A stretch of 64,000 nucleotides of DNA from Artemia franciscana (lineage: Eukaryota > Arthropoda > Branchiopoda > Anostraca > Artemiidae): positions 7,327,702 through 7,391,701 of the forward strand of contig NC_088873.1 of NCBI RefSeq assembly GCF_032884065.1, read 5' to 3'. A model generated the notes under the pieces. That model was not told where the DNA came from and made no database searches. It was given only the letters and a program-made list of their open reading frames with translations. A program made the translations under genes and the position numbers. Positions 10,866-22,200 of the stretch are shown piece by piece; position 1 is the first letter of the stretch, and each line of letters begins with the position of its first letter.

Positions 10866-10945
10866 TGGAAAATTTACGAAAATCGCGACTATATGCTCTA
10901 TATGCAAGGGAAATTTACGAAAATCGCGACTACTCGGAGTTTGAG
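10866..10945. repeat. short direct repeat
   Basis: ATTTACGAAAATCGCGACTA occurs twice, about 40 bases apart (near 10872 and 10912). The apparent reading frames over it are by-products. Confidence 0.7.
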
Positions 10946-11454
10946 ATTGCACGACTTGTACCTGCTCTTTATACACGCCTGCGTGAAGTCATGATGACAA
11001 CTTTTAGAATTTATTACGACGATAAGGTAGTACAAAAATCTGAACAAATAACATGGTTTGCTATACAATTTTATCACAATAGGATCACAATTAATGATAA
11101 AACGTGATCTTTCTATCTTTCCTAGATTTACTCTTTCATTCATGAACACAACATTTCACCGTAAAAAAAACAAAAACAAAAAAAACGAACGAAAAAACAA
11201 TTAAAACCGAGGCTACAATAAGGGAAAAAATTCCTAGATAATAACATTTCGACTCAACTAAATTTTACTGTTTTAAACGGATACTTTTTTCAAAACTTTG
11301 CCCTTTGATTCTATTTCATTCAAACATATAGGAAACTGGCAGCTAAATAAAACGTTTTAAAGTCGTTTTAAAAACGTTTATTATTTTGAGGCAAAGGTTT
11401 TAGTTTTAAATTGGTTATTGGTTGGTTATTTTTAACCAATAGTTAAAACACTGG

Positions 11455-12395
11455 TTATTTTGAGGCAGCGTTTTTAGTTTATTAAAGTATAATTTTGAAT
11501 TGAGGAATCAGTAAATGATTTAGCAATTGATTTGCTACTCTTTGAAGTGGCAGTCATTATATTAAACAGCACATTAACCAGGATTCACACCCACCATGAT
11601 TTTACACAAGAAATATTCTGTTTGGCGATTACCATATGCTCACTATATTTTGCGATTAGTGTTTTCAAAAAGGTTTAATCGTTAGTGTTTTCTTTTGAAC
11701 ATGCATTAAGTTTCACAGTATGACTTGAATGTCAAGAATTCCCTTTTCGAAATATACCATGTTTTTAATTTTCTACATTTCAATAAGTGTAGAACATATA
11801 ATTTAGGCTTTATGCTTTTTAGCTTTATTTATCAAATCGAAACGACTAGTATTTATAAAAGATTTTGCCTCCGACAAATCTTCCTGTAGTAGATAAGAAT
11901 TTGTTCCAAAAATGGTATCTTAACAAACACAACACTAAGAGTAATAAGAGATGAGAGAGGGGTAAGAACAACACTAAAATCGAATCAGAAAAAAAAGGAG
12001 TAATAAGAGATGAGAGAGGAGTAAGAACAACACTAAAATCGAATCAGAAAAAAAACAGGAGTAATAAGAGATGAGAGAGGGGTAAGAACAACACTAAAAT
12101 CGAATCAGAAAAAAAACAGGAGTAATAAGAGATGAGAGAGGAGTAAGAACAACACTAAAATCGAATCAGAAAAAAAAACAGGAGTAATAAGAGATGAGAG
12201 AGGAGTAAGAACAACACTAAAATCGAATCAGAAAAAAAAACAAACAGGAGTAATAAGAGATGAGAGAGGAGTAAGAACAATGTCTACACACATTATTATG
12301 GTTATTGAAATCAACGTTGGTTATTTTGAGGCAGGGATTTTAGTTTATTAAAATATAATATTGAATTGGAGAATCAGTAAATAATTTGCTATAGC
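11455..12395. repeat. 60-bp minisatellite flanked by a diverged direct repeat
   Basis: The unit AGTAATAAGAGATGAGAGAGG plus AACAACACTAAAATCG and an A run begins at about 11941, 12000, 12061, 12122, 12184 and 12250, so the period grows from 59 to 66 as the A run lengthens. On either side, about 75 bases starting TTATTTTGAGGCAG are repeated (11456-11530 and 12318-12395), as if the minisatellite expanded between two copies of an older duplication. Confidence 0.85.
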
Positions 12396-12723
12396 TCTGG
12401 AAGGAACATATTTAATGATAGTCTGATAGCCATGTAAAAGAAGTAATATTTGCGAAAGAAGTTTCGCAAATATTATAGTTTAAATACGTTTATCTCAAGC
12501 TCGTTGCTACAATTTTTCGAACCAGATCTTGTCTCTAAGATGAAGAGAAAAAAGAAGAAGTATGCAAAAACACAAAGTTTAACAACAACCAGGCAAACAG
12601 GAAATTTTGTTGCTAAGTTGCTTCTTTTTTATAGGTGACATCTTTTTTATTAAATTTTCAATATTATTGTTATTATTACTTTATTTCCCAAAAGACACAC
12701 ATAGTGCTAACATGGAGTAATGA

Positions 12724-12724
<1 letters not shown>

Positions 12725-12771
<47 letters not shown>
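12725..12771 (+). repeat. poly(A) run of 47 bases
   Basis: An uninterrupted A run. It could be the tail of a retroposed copy in + orientation, but nothing recognisable lies upstream. Its exact length is prone to assembly error. Confidence 0.9.
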
Positions 12772-12773
<2 letters not shown>

Positions 12774-12851
12774 TACATTCACTTAAATCTCACAAAAAAA
12801 GCACTCAGAAAACTATTTTCACGATCTAGTATATTCATAAAGCAAGACCGG

Positions 12852-13073
12852 CGAAAGTAAAACAGTTCAAAATAGGGATGATACCTTTTTATTGACAGTG
12901 AATAGATATAAAATTATTTAATTGGATATTTTGAACACATATACAGTGTTTTACTGCTTTTACTGCTGATGATGAACACTGTATATGTGTTCGAAATATC
13001 CAGTTAAATAATTTTATATCTATTCACTGTCAATAGAAAGGTATCATCCCTATTTTGAACTGTTTTACTTTCG
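12852..13073. mobile_element. 99-bp-arm foldback, copy 1, abutting a LINE 3' region
   Basis: The left arm is 12852-12950, the loop 12951-12974 and the right arm 12975-13073. The arms differ at only a few positions. The outer end is CGAAAGTAAAACAGTTC and the inner end ACACATATACAGTGTT. A second copy lies at 52427-52627. In both copies the sequence just outside one arm is the same TTCGAAGACCACACTGC segment, which in this copy continues into a LINE reading frame on the minus strand. The palindrome may therefore be the LINE's 3' end, or a MITE that inserted in a LINE which then spread. Confidence 0.85.
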
Positions 13074-14160
13074 TCATAGAAAAGCAGTGTGGTCTTCGAA
13101 GTTATCCACCGGCGTTCTTCAATGACTACAAATGGTCGCTCTATACCAAAACTAAACACAAGTCGTCGATTGCTCTTCCATAGAGGGATACCTAAGAGGA
13201 ACTTCGTATAACGGAAATACAGTCGGCGAATAGCTATTTTTCAGCTTGACTAAGAAGTTCCCAAAAGGGTGCTAATTCTAGTAGATGGGGCACAGCAAAC
13301 GCATTGTATATCCTTCCTAGAATTGCAGGCTTATACCTGGATTTACATGAAACAAGAAGTCCATGCGTCCTTCGCAGTCTTTCACTTAAAAACTCAAGCA
13401 GTAGGGCTCTAGTATGCTTTAAACTAGAGCCAATTGGCAAACCAAGGTAAGTAATACTAGACGAAGGCTTGGAAAAATGCGATCAAAGGCGAATATTTTC
13501 AGCAGATGAACGACCAGTCGACTTTCCTACTACAACAACTTCACTCTTTTCTGGGTTAAATCTAAGACCAATCTGTTTATACTCATAACTTAAAATATCA
13601 AAATTCTCTTCTATACCAGCATAAGTCCCACTTAAATTCAACACGTCATCTGCATGGTTAGCAAGCGACAGATCAAGGCCTCTAAAAATGAAACTAGTTA
13701 CAACCTTTTTTTGGGCCTCTACTACACTATTATTATAAAGAGGAGGGGATGAAACACCACCCTGTCGAATACCTTTCCAAACTCATATGCGGACCCGAGA
13801 CAGCACATAGCCATTAGAAACCGGCACTTTTGCAACAAAGTACAGCTTACTATACATGTCCCTATATACACGTACTATTGACCGATTCAGACCACGAGCT
13901 TCAGCACTCAGCAACAGTTGGGGATGTATTCCTGAATCAAATGCTCGAGAGACCTCATGCCCAGCCATAATCACCGTTTCACCACTTTCTTCTATTCCTA
14001 CCAAAACATTTGCAATAATTGTATGGACATACTCTCGGCTATAGCCCTTTTTGAAACCAAACTGATGGTCTGGCGTGGAACAAGCTTGATTAATATCATC
14101 AATCACCCACAGTTCAAACAACTTGCACAAAATCGGCGAAACAGCAATTGGCCGTTAAGA
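13074..14160 (-). pseudogene. LINE reverse transcriptase with HADD box, degenerate
   Basis: Reading right to left, 14130-13783 encodes the RT start (QFGFKKGYSREYVHT, then AFDSG in motif A). About 13780-13560 encodes GVRQGGVSSPPLY, then an HADD box in place of YADD and IGLRFNPEKSEVV. Positions 13440-13234 encode the C-terminal part (GRIYNAFAVPHLLELAPFW). Frameshifts and stops separate the segments. The tail runs to about 13080 and meets the foldback at 13073. It is a dead element inside the zinc-finger intron and in the same orientation as that gene. Confidence 0.85.
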
Positions 14161-14699
14161 ACTACAAGTACTTTTATTTTTCCCCTTCTTAGGAACAGGA
14201 GTAATAACACCCGCACAAAATATATCTGGAACTACTCCACAATTATTATTTTTGTAATAAGTTATGTAATAATTTATTACTTATAAAATGTAATAAGTTA
14301 TTATTTATTACATTTTATTTTTACTATGTTTAGGCCTATAATAATGCCACGAACTAAGTTGCTAATGAGCCTGTGGAGCATATGATTAAACAACTTCAAA
14401 CGTAACATCCGAATTTGAGATGCCAGGTGAGGCGGAAAATGCTTTATCCCCATAAGTAAATAGGTAGCTGTCAAACTTTCGCCAAAGTCCACGACTCCGC
14501 CCAGGAGTCGTCCACAACTCAGCCCAGGAGTACTCCAAAAGCAGGTTCCCTGCTTTTGGAGTATCTTGGTGTCTGAGTGTGAGCTTGTCACTTCTTCGAC
14601 GCTCCTGATTTTTTCCTTTTTATCTTAATATTATTTTATTATTAATATTATTTTAATATATATATGTTTTACATCCTCCTAAGAAGTTCCAATTTCCCT
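14161..14699. other. repeat-like region of unknown nature
   Basis: An AT-rich patch with TAATAAGTTAT repeats (14250-14310) is followed by 14320-14600, which has a 96-codon minus-strand open frame with no family resemblance. I could not assign it. Confidence 0.35.
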
Positions 14700-14965
14700 C
14701 AAATCCTTCCTTACGACCTCCCTCTCCCCAATTCATGGACGATCTTTGAAAATGTGTCATCCTTCATCCGCAGAACGTGTCCTATCCGTCCCAACTTTTC
14801 TCTCGTTATAGCCCTAGAAGGTGGAATAGAACCACTTTTTTCGTACCCACTTACCAGTATCGATTTTATGTTCGGTCCATGCATGTTGGGCACAATTTTG
14901 CCAATACTGAAAGCTTGCTTTGCACTTATCCACAGCACACATGAAAATCCTCTTTAGCTTCTTTG
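14700..14965 (-). pseudogene. LINE 3'-terminal coding fragment
   Basis: On the minus strand this reads LGRIGHVLRMKDDTFSKIV near its end, the motif typical of the last part of LINE ORF2 proteins that precedes a Gly/Arg-rich segment. Upstream residues (PNMHGPNIKSILVSGYEKSG) give no domain. A short truncated copy. Confidence 0.6.
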
Positions 14966-15020
14966 CTTTGCTCACTTTTCCATAGTCTTCGCCTCCTTCA
15001 GCTGGACGCTTCCGGATACC

Positions 15021-15560
15021 AATATGGCAAGAAATGTGGAAATCGCATGCTTCCCTATTTTTAAATGTTCGCTTGCATGGCGGTCGATTACAACTGAAAA
15101 ATCAGAGAAAAAATAACTATAGAACTTCAATTGCATTATATGAGTTGTATTTTCAGCCACTTTTTATTTTATTTTAGTTTTCCATTTTCGATTTTAATTT
15201 TTACGGTCTACCTTTATTGTAGGAGTCTTTGCAACAAGTAATTATAGATGTTTAATAGAAGTAGGCATTGATAGTGGGAGAGAAGGAGCGTGTAATTGTA
15301 CTAGGACTATATGTTGTACTATTAATGTTGGTTAATACTAACCCCCCCCCCAAAAAAAAGATCTCGAATTTCTGGGGTCTTCTTATTCAAACTTATCAAG
15401 TTAAATTGCTTATTCATCATACCCCCGCCAAAAATAATGCATATGGCCAGAAGTGTGGAAATCACATGCTTCCCTATTTTAAACGTTTGCTTGCATGGCG
15501 GTGGATCTCAACTGAAAAAAAAACACAGAAAATATGGTTATAAAACAGCATCTGTATAAA
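15021..15560. repeat. direct repeat pair of about 100 bp
   Basis: TGTGGAAATCGCATGCTTCC with the following TTGCATGGCGG occurs at about 15030-15130 and again at about 15450-15560 with scattered changes. The sequence between includes a run of C then A near 15344. Its origin is unknown. Confidence 0.7.
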
Positions 15561-16149
15561 ATTATATATTTTTGCCATTATTTGGTGCCAACGCATTGCA
15601 ATCAAGCAAGAATTACCAAATAAACAATCGATTTAGATTACTGAAAAGCTACAAGATCTTAGCAGCAAAAAACTGGCCTGTGGTAAGCCTACATTTTGAG
15701 GCCAGGATCTAAGCAGAATCTTAGCCAAATTTTGAGCCAAACTTATCTAATTTCTTCCCAAGTGTACGGATACACATAGTTTGATTGTATTAAAAGAAAA
15801 AAATACCCATGTGACTTTATTTTTACTCGTTTTAGGTTTTTATTCTCAAAATTATTGGCAGAGAAGCACTAGGGGGCATGAACTTCAAATTACCTCTCTG
15901 GTTCCTAATTTAAATTGCAGAAGCATTTCCGAAAACTTCATTCTCCTAGCAAAACAACTTCGAGGTAAAGCATAGCATTTACCAAGAAATTTTAAATACC
16001 CTTCTAGAGTTTCGAAAATACCAGTAAAGGTGGAGAAGAAAATTTTGAAAGACAGAATAGACATCACTAGCCTATCTCTTTTGACTTTGACGCCTGGAAC
16101 TTTTGATGGAAGAAAAGAACGAAATTGAAAGATACCAAATACATTCAAA
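15561..16149. other. no recognisable feature
   Basis: AT-rich intronic sequence; no domain or repeat was identified. Confidence 0.45.
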
Positions 16150-19100
16150 ATTGCTATTTCCATAATAGGGAAAGCTGTGTGCCACGATTGTTGATTAAAT
16201 CACAAGGGGTTCTGCCCTTGGGGTCCCTGACACCTGTATTCGTTTTGTTGTGCATTTTTGGCCTTTGGCTTGCTTTGACTGCTATTGTGCTTGATGGAAA
16301 TTTTCCCACAATCCTGCTTATTGCAACTATCAAATTTCTTCAGAGTGCTTATCAACTCCATCTTTTATCCTGGTTCGAAACTTAGTGCTCTACCTGCTTT
16401 TGATTTATTTTGATTGGTTAATTTATCATCGACTCAGAGTTCACCCCTCTGCTTCTAGCCTATTTGTTTTATTAATTTGACAATTTATTTCTGTTTGTGA
16501 TTTTATTTTTTTGTTTTACCTGTTTATTTTTAACCCATTGGGTTTTATTTTATTTGTGGTAACTGACATGACTAGTAGTCCTGTCATTCTTGACCCAAAT
16601 AACTCTAATGTTAGGATTTTGGCTTTAGGTGTTGAAGGTCCAAATGATACCAGTAGGTTGTTGACATTAGGTCGTAGAACGGTTATTGCAAAAAAAAAAA
16701 AAAAAAACAAAAACTGTTTGAACACCTCCAAAATCATGAATGCAGGGGCCATTATAGTTCAATGTTAGAAAGAATAGGACCAGATGAATCCATTATCATA
16801 ATAGCTGCAAACAAATTAGTAGCTACTGCTATACTTTCTATTTCAGGTATAACAGCAAATAGCTGTAAGGTAAAGTTTTGTTTGGTCCTAGCTCCAACCC
16901 CGGTTTAATCAGAAACAGAAAAGCCATTTATTTACCCCATCTGAGGAGGTTACTCATCAGCATGATTTTGTCAAGGAGGTCCAAGTTGATGACAGAATAC
17001 AACAATTGACATTAACCTTTAAAAACCCAAGCCCATCAGTTATTCCTTTGGTCTGTACCTTCAATAATGATGTTCAGTTCCCTCTGAAAAATCTCTTTTT
17101 GGGTGGAAGGTATACAGTTAACCAGCTTATCCCCGAGGCAATACAGTGCTTCAATTGCCAAGGTTTGGCAATTTCAAATTGCCAAATTGCCAAAGAGGCA
17201 CTTCAAATTGCCAAAGAGGCAGATGTTGCCTACTATGTAGTGGACAACACACCCTTAATAAATGTCCCCAATCCAAAACAGTAAAAGAAGATCAGGTACT
17301 CAAGTGCCCTAACTGCAATGGTAGCCATGCTGCTAACGCCAGGGAGAGCCCAGTAATCAAGGAGAAAAAAAGAAATTGTTTGAAAGCAATATTTGAAGGT
17401 GTTGCAAGGCAGATCTCTGATCTGACCCAGATAATAACATCCCTTCGCCAACTTGTCTCAAAAATACTGCCAGTTGGTCTTGAAAATGCACCCCTACAAC
17501 CAGTAATGCCCCTCCACACACCAGCAGCACTGGCAAAGTTGAAAGAAAACGTAAAGGAAAGGAGGCTATACCTAGCCCAGAAGGTTCTGGTAATAAGCTA
17601 CAGAGACCCAGGTTAGCCCCCTCACACACCAATAACTAGCTCACTTTCAGTGTTCCAATTAAATATTCGGAGATTCAACCAAAAGAAAAGAACTCCAAAA
17701 CATTTTAGTCAAGCATGCACCTGATATTTTTCTACTTCAAGAGACTTTTTTAAAAAAAAAAAAAACAGGAGAATGCTGTCCACGATTTCAAAGGGTACAA
17801 TATTATCCGTTGGGACAGAGTCAAAACAGGTGGTGGCCTACTGTCATTTGCGAAAAATGACCTAGCTTTTAGAAAACATGACCCCAGTCCACAAGGGGGA
17901 ATGGAGTTTGGTATAATTGACATAAAACTACTTGAAAGTCATAAGTGGATTAGTTTTGCTAACTGTTATGCTCCAAAGACAAATAAATTCTCCCTGAAAC
18001 AATTCAAAATAATTGTGAATGCATGTGGCCCTTTGAAGGTAATTAGTGGTGACTTTAACCTTAACCACATAATGTGGGACACTATATCATTAGTAGATTC
18101 AATTGCAACCCCTGTGAAAATTACATTTTGGAGCCCAAAAATCCGTTGTCCCTTGTCAACCCCTATGGCCTAAATATATGTCTGAACTAACAGACAGGCA
18201 AGTACTCAACCATTGACCATACTTTCACATCAACAGATATTGTGAATAGTGCAAAAGTCCAGAAACCTTATGACTTTCACTCTGACTACGAGATTATATC
18301 GTTGACAATAGAGATTAACCCAGTAAGGTCAGAGTACCAACCAGTGAATTTCTGGAAATTCTAAGGCAAAATCTGGAGCTCTTGGAAACACAAATTGGAC
18401 CAAAAGGCTTCAGAAATTAAGACAAGTGATGAGCCAGAGGAATCATTATCTAATAAGGTTACTTCAGCTATCATAGCTGATAGCTATGATATCCGAAGCT
18501 ATATGATATCACAACCTCATCCGAAGAGACAAAATTCTGCTCCTAGATGGAACAGCGAATCCCAGAAAGCCTACCTAGAGAACCAAAAGGCAAAAAATAA
18601 TTTCTTTAGATACCCTTCAATTGAGAATAAAATAGTTTTGAAGCAAAAGACAGCAGAATTCAAAAAGACACTAAAGACTGAGACAAAAGGTAGGTGGAGA
18701 AGGCTCATTGAAGACAAATTTGGCCACAACACTCCTGTTTGAGAGCTATGGAGAAACTTGCAGGTTTTTTCAGGTGAAAAAAGAAAGAACCTCATCCCTG
18801 CAGAAATACAGAAACCAACAGAGATGTCCTCTTTCCAGAGATTCCTTTGCCTTCCTAGCATGGAAGAATTCATGGAGAATGGCTGGCTGACTGTTAATTT
18901 GGATGATAGTTCACCTAGTGCCTCCAAAGGAATTGGGGAATGGATTATTCCTAAGATCAGCATTGCAAAAAAGGAGGGCATTTCCCAAGCACTGATGAAA
19001 ATTATATTCCTTTGGAAAGTTGGCAGATTATCAGGACTACATCCACGTTTACAAAGATGGCTCAAAGACAGAAAAAAAAAACAGTTGTGCAGTAGTTATA

Positions 19101-19700
19101 CCCTACCAGAGCCTGTCTCTTTCCTACCATTTACCCCCCAACCTGACAATCTTCTCTGCAGAGCTTATGGCAATTAAGTTTTCTCTTCAAGCCATATCAA
19201 GCCAAACAGAGATCAAAAATCAGAAGTATATTGTCTGCTCTGATTCACTGTCAGCTCTGGATTACCTTCCACAACAGCAACACCAAGCAAGAAATGTTGC
19301 CATTGAGACTGAAAAATTTGGTTACATAACTAGCAAGAAAGGGTATATCAGTTCTATTTATATGGGTTCCAGTACACTGTGGTATAACAGGAAATGAATT
19401 AGCAGACCAGGTTGCAAAACAAGCCTCCCATCTGGGTCAGATCATTCAAACTCCTATTACTAGTCCTGAATTCCTGTCTTCAATCAGCCTAAACATTTTG
19501 AAGGAAGAAGAGACCTGACTCTATTTTTTCTATAACCAGCTCTTAGATCTCTATGGTTATAGGCAGCCATCAAAAGAAATGTCTCTCATATCTCGCACCC
19601 TTTCAACTTGCCTCTTCCGTCTTAGATGTGGCCATGCAAAGACAAAATCAACATTATTCCAGTAGAAAATGGCCCCACCCCCAACTGCAATCTTGCTTTC
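16150..19700 (+). mobile_element. LINE with gag-like ORF1, endonuclease and RNase H but no reverse transcriptase
   Basis: The element runs from a 5' UTR-like stretch (16150-16567) into ORF1 from an ATG at 16568 and then ORF2. ORF1 shows three zinc-knuckle-like clusters around 17146-17340 (CLLCSGQHTLNKCP, CPNCNGSHAANA), as in Jockey or I type LINEs. ORF2 begins near 17640 with an endonuclease-exonuclease-phosphatase domain (SGDFNLNHIMWD near 18050; STIDHTF and SDYEII near 18210-18300). A charged linker (18395-18990) follows, and then directly an RNase H domain at about 19020-19440 (YKDGSK, FSAELMAI, SDSLSAL, HCGITGNELADQ). The roughly 1.5 kb RT domain expected between linker and RNase H is absent. 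The C-terminal LSTCLFRLRCGHAKT follows at about 19600. Several frameshifts make it inactive. Confidence 0.85.
16568..17616 (+). pseudogene. LINE ORF1 (gag-like, zinc knuckles), broken
   Basis: ORF1 starts MTSSPVILDPNN and is broken by an A run at about 16690-16706, further stops around 16770-17000, and a 21-base tandem duplication (CTTCAAATTGCCAAAGAGGCA, 17160-17220) that lies exactly over the first zinc knuckle. The frame at 17146-17616 holds the later knuckles. This protein family binds element RNA in the ribonucleoprotein particle. Confidence 0.75.
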
Positions 19701-20606
19701 TGGGTTAGAATAGAAATTGCAAAAATGGACGGTACAGTCCAGAAAAAAACGACTGCGTCTTTGGTGTGACCAAAGACACAATAAAACACAATTTTTCCAA
19801 GTGATGTAGTGGTTGGAATGACCTTAAGGAAACACTTCCCCCTTTTGCAGGTATGCTGGAGTAAACTTCCACAGAACTGTAAGTGTCTGAAAACGCTTGA
19901 AGAGCTCATGACTGTTAGGCTTCTTTGTGTTAATCTTACAGGGAATCCCTGCTCAACCCCCCATGTTTCTATAATAAGATATTTAAAAGATTTTACGTAT
20001 TTATTATTCCTGAAAAACCCACAATTTGGTAATTATCCTGATTATGCAGATTTACTATCCAGAGCAGTGACCACCTTAAACTTCTAGCAGCTTTTATAAA
20101 TGCAAAAAAATCTGTAAACAAACATTATGTAGTGGTAACTTTAGTTACCATGGGTCTCCCCTCAACCTAAGAAGGGTCCTTAGACCCCCTCACACACAAA
20201 CACACAGTAAAATTTTGCCAACATAAAAGGAAGACGATAGAACATTCGCCTGTTTAAACTGAAAATCAGAAACCATTGTTGACCACCAAAGATGTCTATT
20301 ACTAACGCCATCAATAGTACTAATAAAGCGTTGAACACTACTCTCACTGTTAAGTATTAAGGAACAAAGACTATCACACACTTGAGGTCATAGGCACACA
20401 CGGTTCCGAGCTTTAAGGGGAGGGGTATCCTTTGCTGAGTGCAGCTATACTAAGAATACTCTGTGTTATATTTATTGTTTAAACTAAACAATTTAATGAT
20501 TTTTTTCCCAGAAAGTTTGGATTTTTAGACATTGCAGTTGCTTTTACCCTGCAGTTGCTACTGATTCAGTTACTAATAGTATAAATTACAAAGACAAGTA
20601 ACATAC
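19701..20606. other. 3' flank of the LINE and distal intron
   Basis: Positions 19701-20100 may still be LINE 3' UTR, but no tail was identified. Near 20130 GGTAACTTTAGTTACC is a short palindrome. The rest is intron of the zinc-finger gene up to the donor at 20606. Confidence 0.4.
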
Positions 20607-22200
20607 CCAAAAACAATCCCGTCTTCAGTCTGCTTTTGGATGGGTCCTGATTTATGCACCGAGTTTACATGATCTTCACAGTCTTCTTCTGCAAGGAAAA
20701 ACGCTCTACAAACACCACAAATAAAAACTTGAGATTCTTTTGACGGCTCCTCATTGGCTGGAGAGGGGGGTTCATATTCAACTTTAACTGTCATATTGGA
20801 GGGAGTATGAACACTTGACAGAGGGAAAACACTTGGCGGTGGTCCGAGGACACTTGGTGGACCAATTTGGTTTAAAATACTTGGTGGTCCAACCTGAGAC
20901 CCTGGTTTCGGCAAGATAGGCTTGACTTTGGTTGTTTTCCGCTTTTTCATAACCTTTTTTGATAAATTTGGAGGAGGGGATTTCAAAGCTGGGGTTTGCT
21001 GTGGTGGTTCTATAGCTGCCTCATTAACTTCTTGGGATGAGTGATTAGAGCCTTGTCTAGATTCAGAGCTGCTTTTCTTTTTAACAATTTTATTTTTATT
21101 TGATTGAGACAGAGCTTGCTCGTCTTCCGAACGACTTTTGTTGCTATTGTCAGATGAAGGTTGTTCTTGAGAAACTGGTTTGTCATTTTGGACAGATTTC
21201 TTCATTTCAGAGTTATGAGCTGCCTGAATATGGGACAACATGATGGCTGTATCAGAACAATTGAACTGACAAAATTTACATTTGTAAGTTGTTAACACCT
21301 CAACATACTCCGTAATATCTATTGGATCTTGTTTAATTGGTTCGTCTCTTGCATCATCTTCCATTAGATGTGGATCATCCCTTATTCTTGGTGAAGTTTT
21401 TTCAATCAGTTCTTCAAAGCCTGGGGAGCTATCTCTACATGAGAAAGGAGGCGGGGAGTCATTTTGCTTATCCAAAAATGAATCAGGCGAATCTACCTTA
21501 TCTCCCTCATATTCCTGATCATTTTCCTCATGGTAACCATTACTAGCATTACTGGCTGTACATGCTGGATTTGTATGTGGCAGACTAAGTGTTTTGCCAC
21601 CAGGTTTTTCTGATGGACAATGCCCATTGGTAAAAGAAACTCCAGTACTTTGTCCATCAAAACCATTTCCGGAGGGACTACAAGCTCTGCTCAATAGCTC
21701 TGCTATGGTGGGAGATTTTGGACCAGGAAAATGATTAAAGCTTTGAGTATCATGTAGATATTTATCAACCGAATTCTGATTCAATATCTCACTCAAAGAC
21801 GGTGAAACTGGATTCAAATCTGAGCCATTAGATGTTGCATTTGATGACACTAAATTTGTCTTGAGATCACACGCCAATGAATACGTTGATACTGTATTAG
21901 ATGAGCTTCTTTGCAAGTGAACTTCTTGTCTAGATGGTGAGTGGTCAGACAAAAGCTGCTCCAACGTTAGTAATGAATTTTCACTCATAGCTGGGGTAAA
22001 ATGATCGCTTGTGCCATTACTGATGGGATTATAATGGGAAGATACTTGTGGGAAAGCTTGTTCTGATGTTGGGATTTGGGATATGGATTTGAAGTACTGA
22101 GTACTGGATATCTTTGCACTGGATTCTTTGTCAATGTCTCCTTGATTTTGACCAGCACAGTCCAGTTCTAAGGTTCTCGGGTTCATCAATAGTTGTCCAT
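20607..22200 (-). CDS. C2H2 zinc-finger protein, large internal exon with disordered region and two isolated fingers
   Basis: This exon of about 530 codons is open throughout, bounded by an acceptor TTTATTCCAG (intron ends 22201) and a donor GTATGT (intron starts 20606). No ATG in good context opens it: the first 2 bases complete a codon from an upstream exon, and it reads GQLLMNP from there. Counting from the codon at 22189, residues 1-300 are Ser/Asn/Pro-rich and contain four similar short motifs (TLEQLL 75-80, SLSEIL 131-136, TIAELL 161-166, GFEELI 257-262). Finger 1 is C304/C307/H320/H325 and finger 2 is C491/C494/H507/H512. Between them lie a basic patch (KKVMKKRK, 411-418, probable nuclear signal), GPPS repeats and a VKVE sumoylation-type site. 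The isolated, weakly spaced fingers and the disordered linker suggest a transcriptional regulator. The 5' exons were not found. Confidence 0.88.

Larger units (their letters stand above)
10696..20606 (-). other. inferred 9.9-kb zinc-finger gene intron(s)
   Basis: This interval is bounded by a donor GTATGT (20606-20601) and an acceptor TTCCAG (ending 10696) on the minus strand. The phases do not match directly, so a small coding exon whose length leaves remainder 2 on division by 3 should lie inside; I could not find it. The interval is filled with a minisatellite, a foldback, LINE fragments and an RT-deleted LINE, described separately. Confidence 0.55.

Noticed and set aside
12635-12829. Open frame encoding poly-lysine across the A47 run
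   Set aside because: It is a homopolymer product with no coding evidence.
20190-20381. Missing zinc-finger exon candidate on the minus strand
   Set aside because: It has no Cys2His2 pattern and lacks suitable splice sites at both ends.
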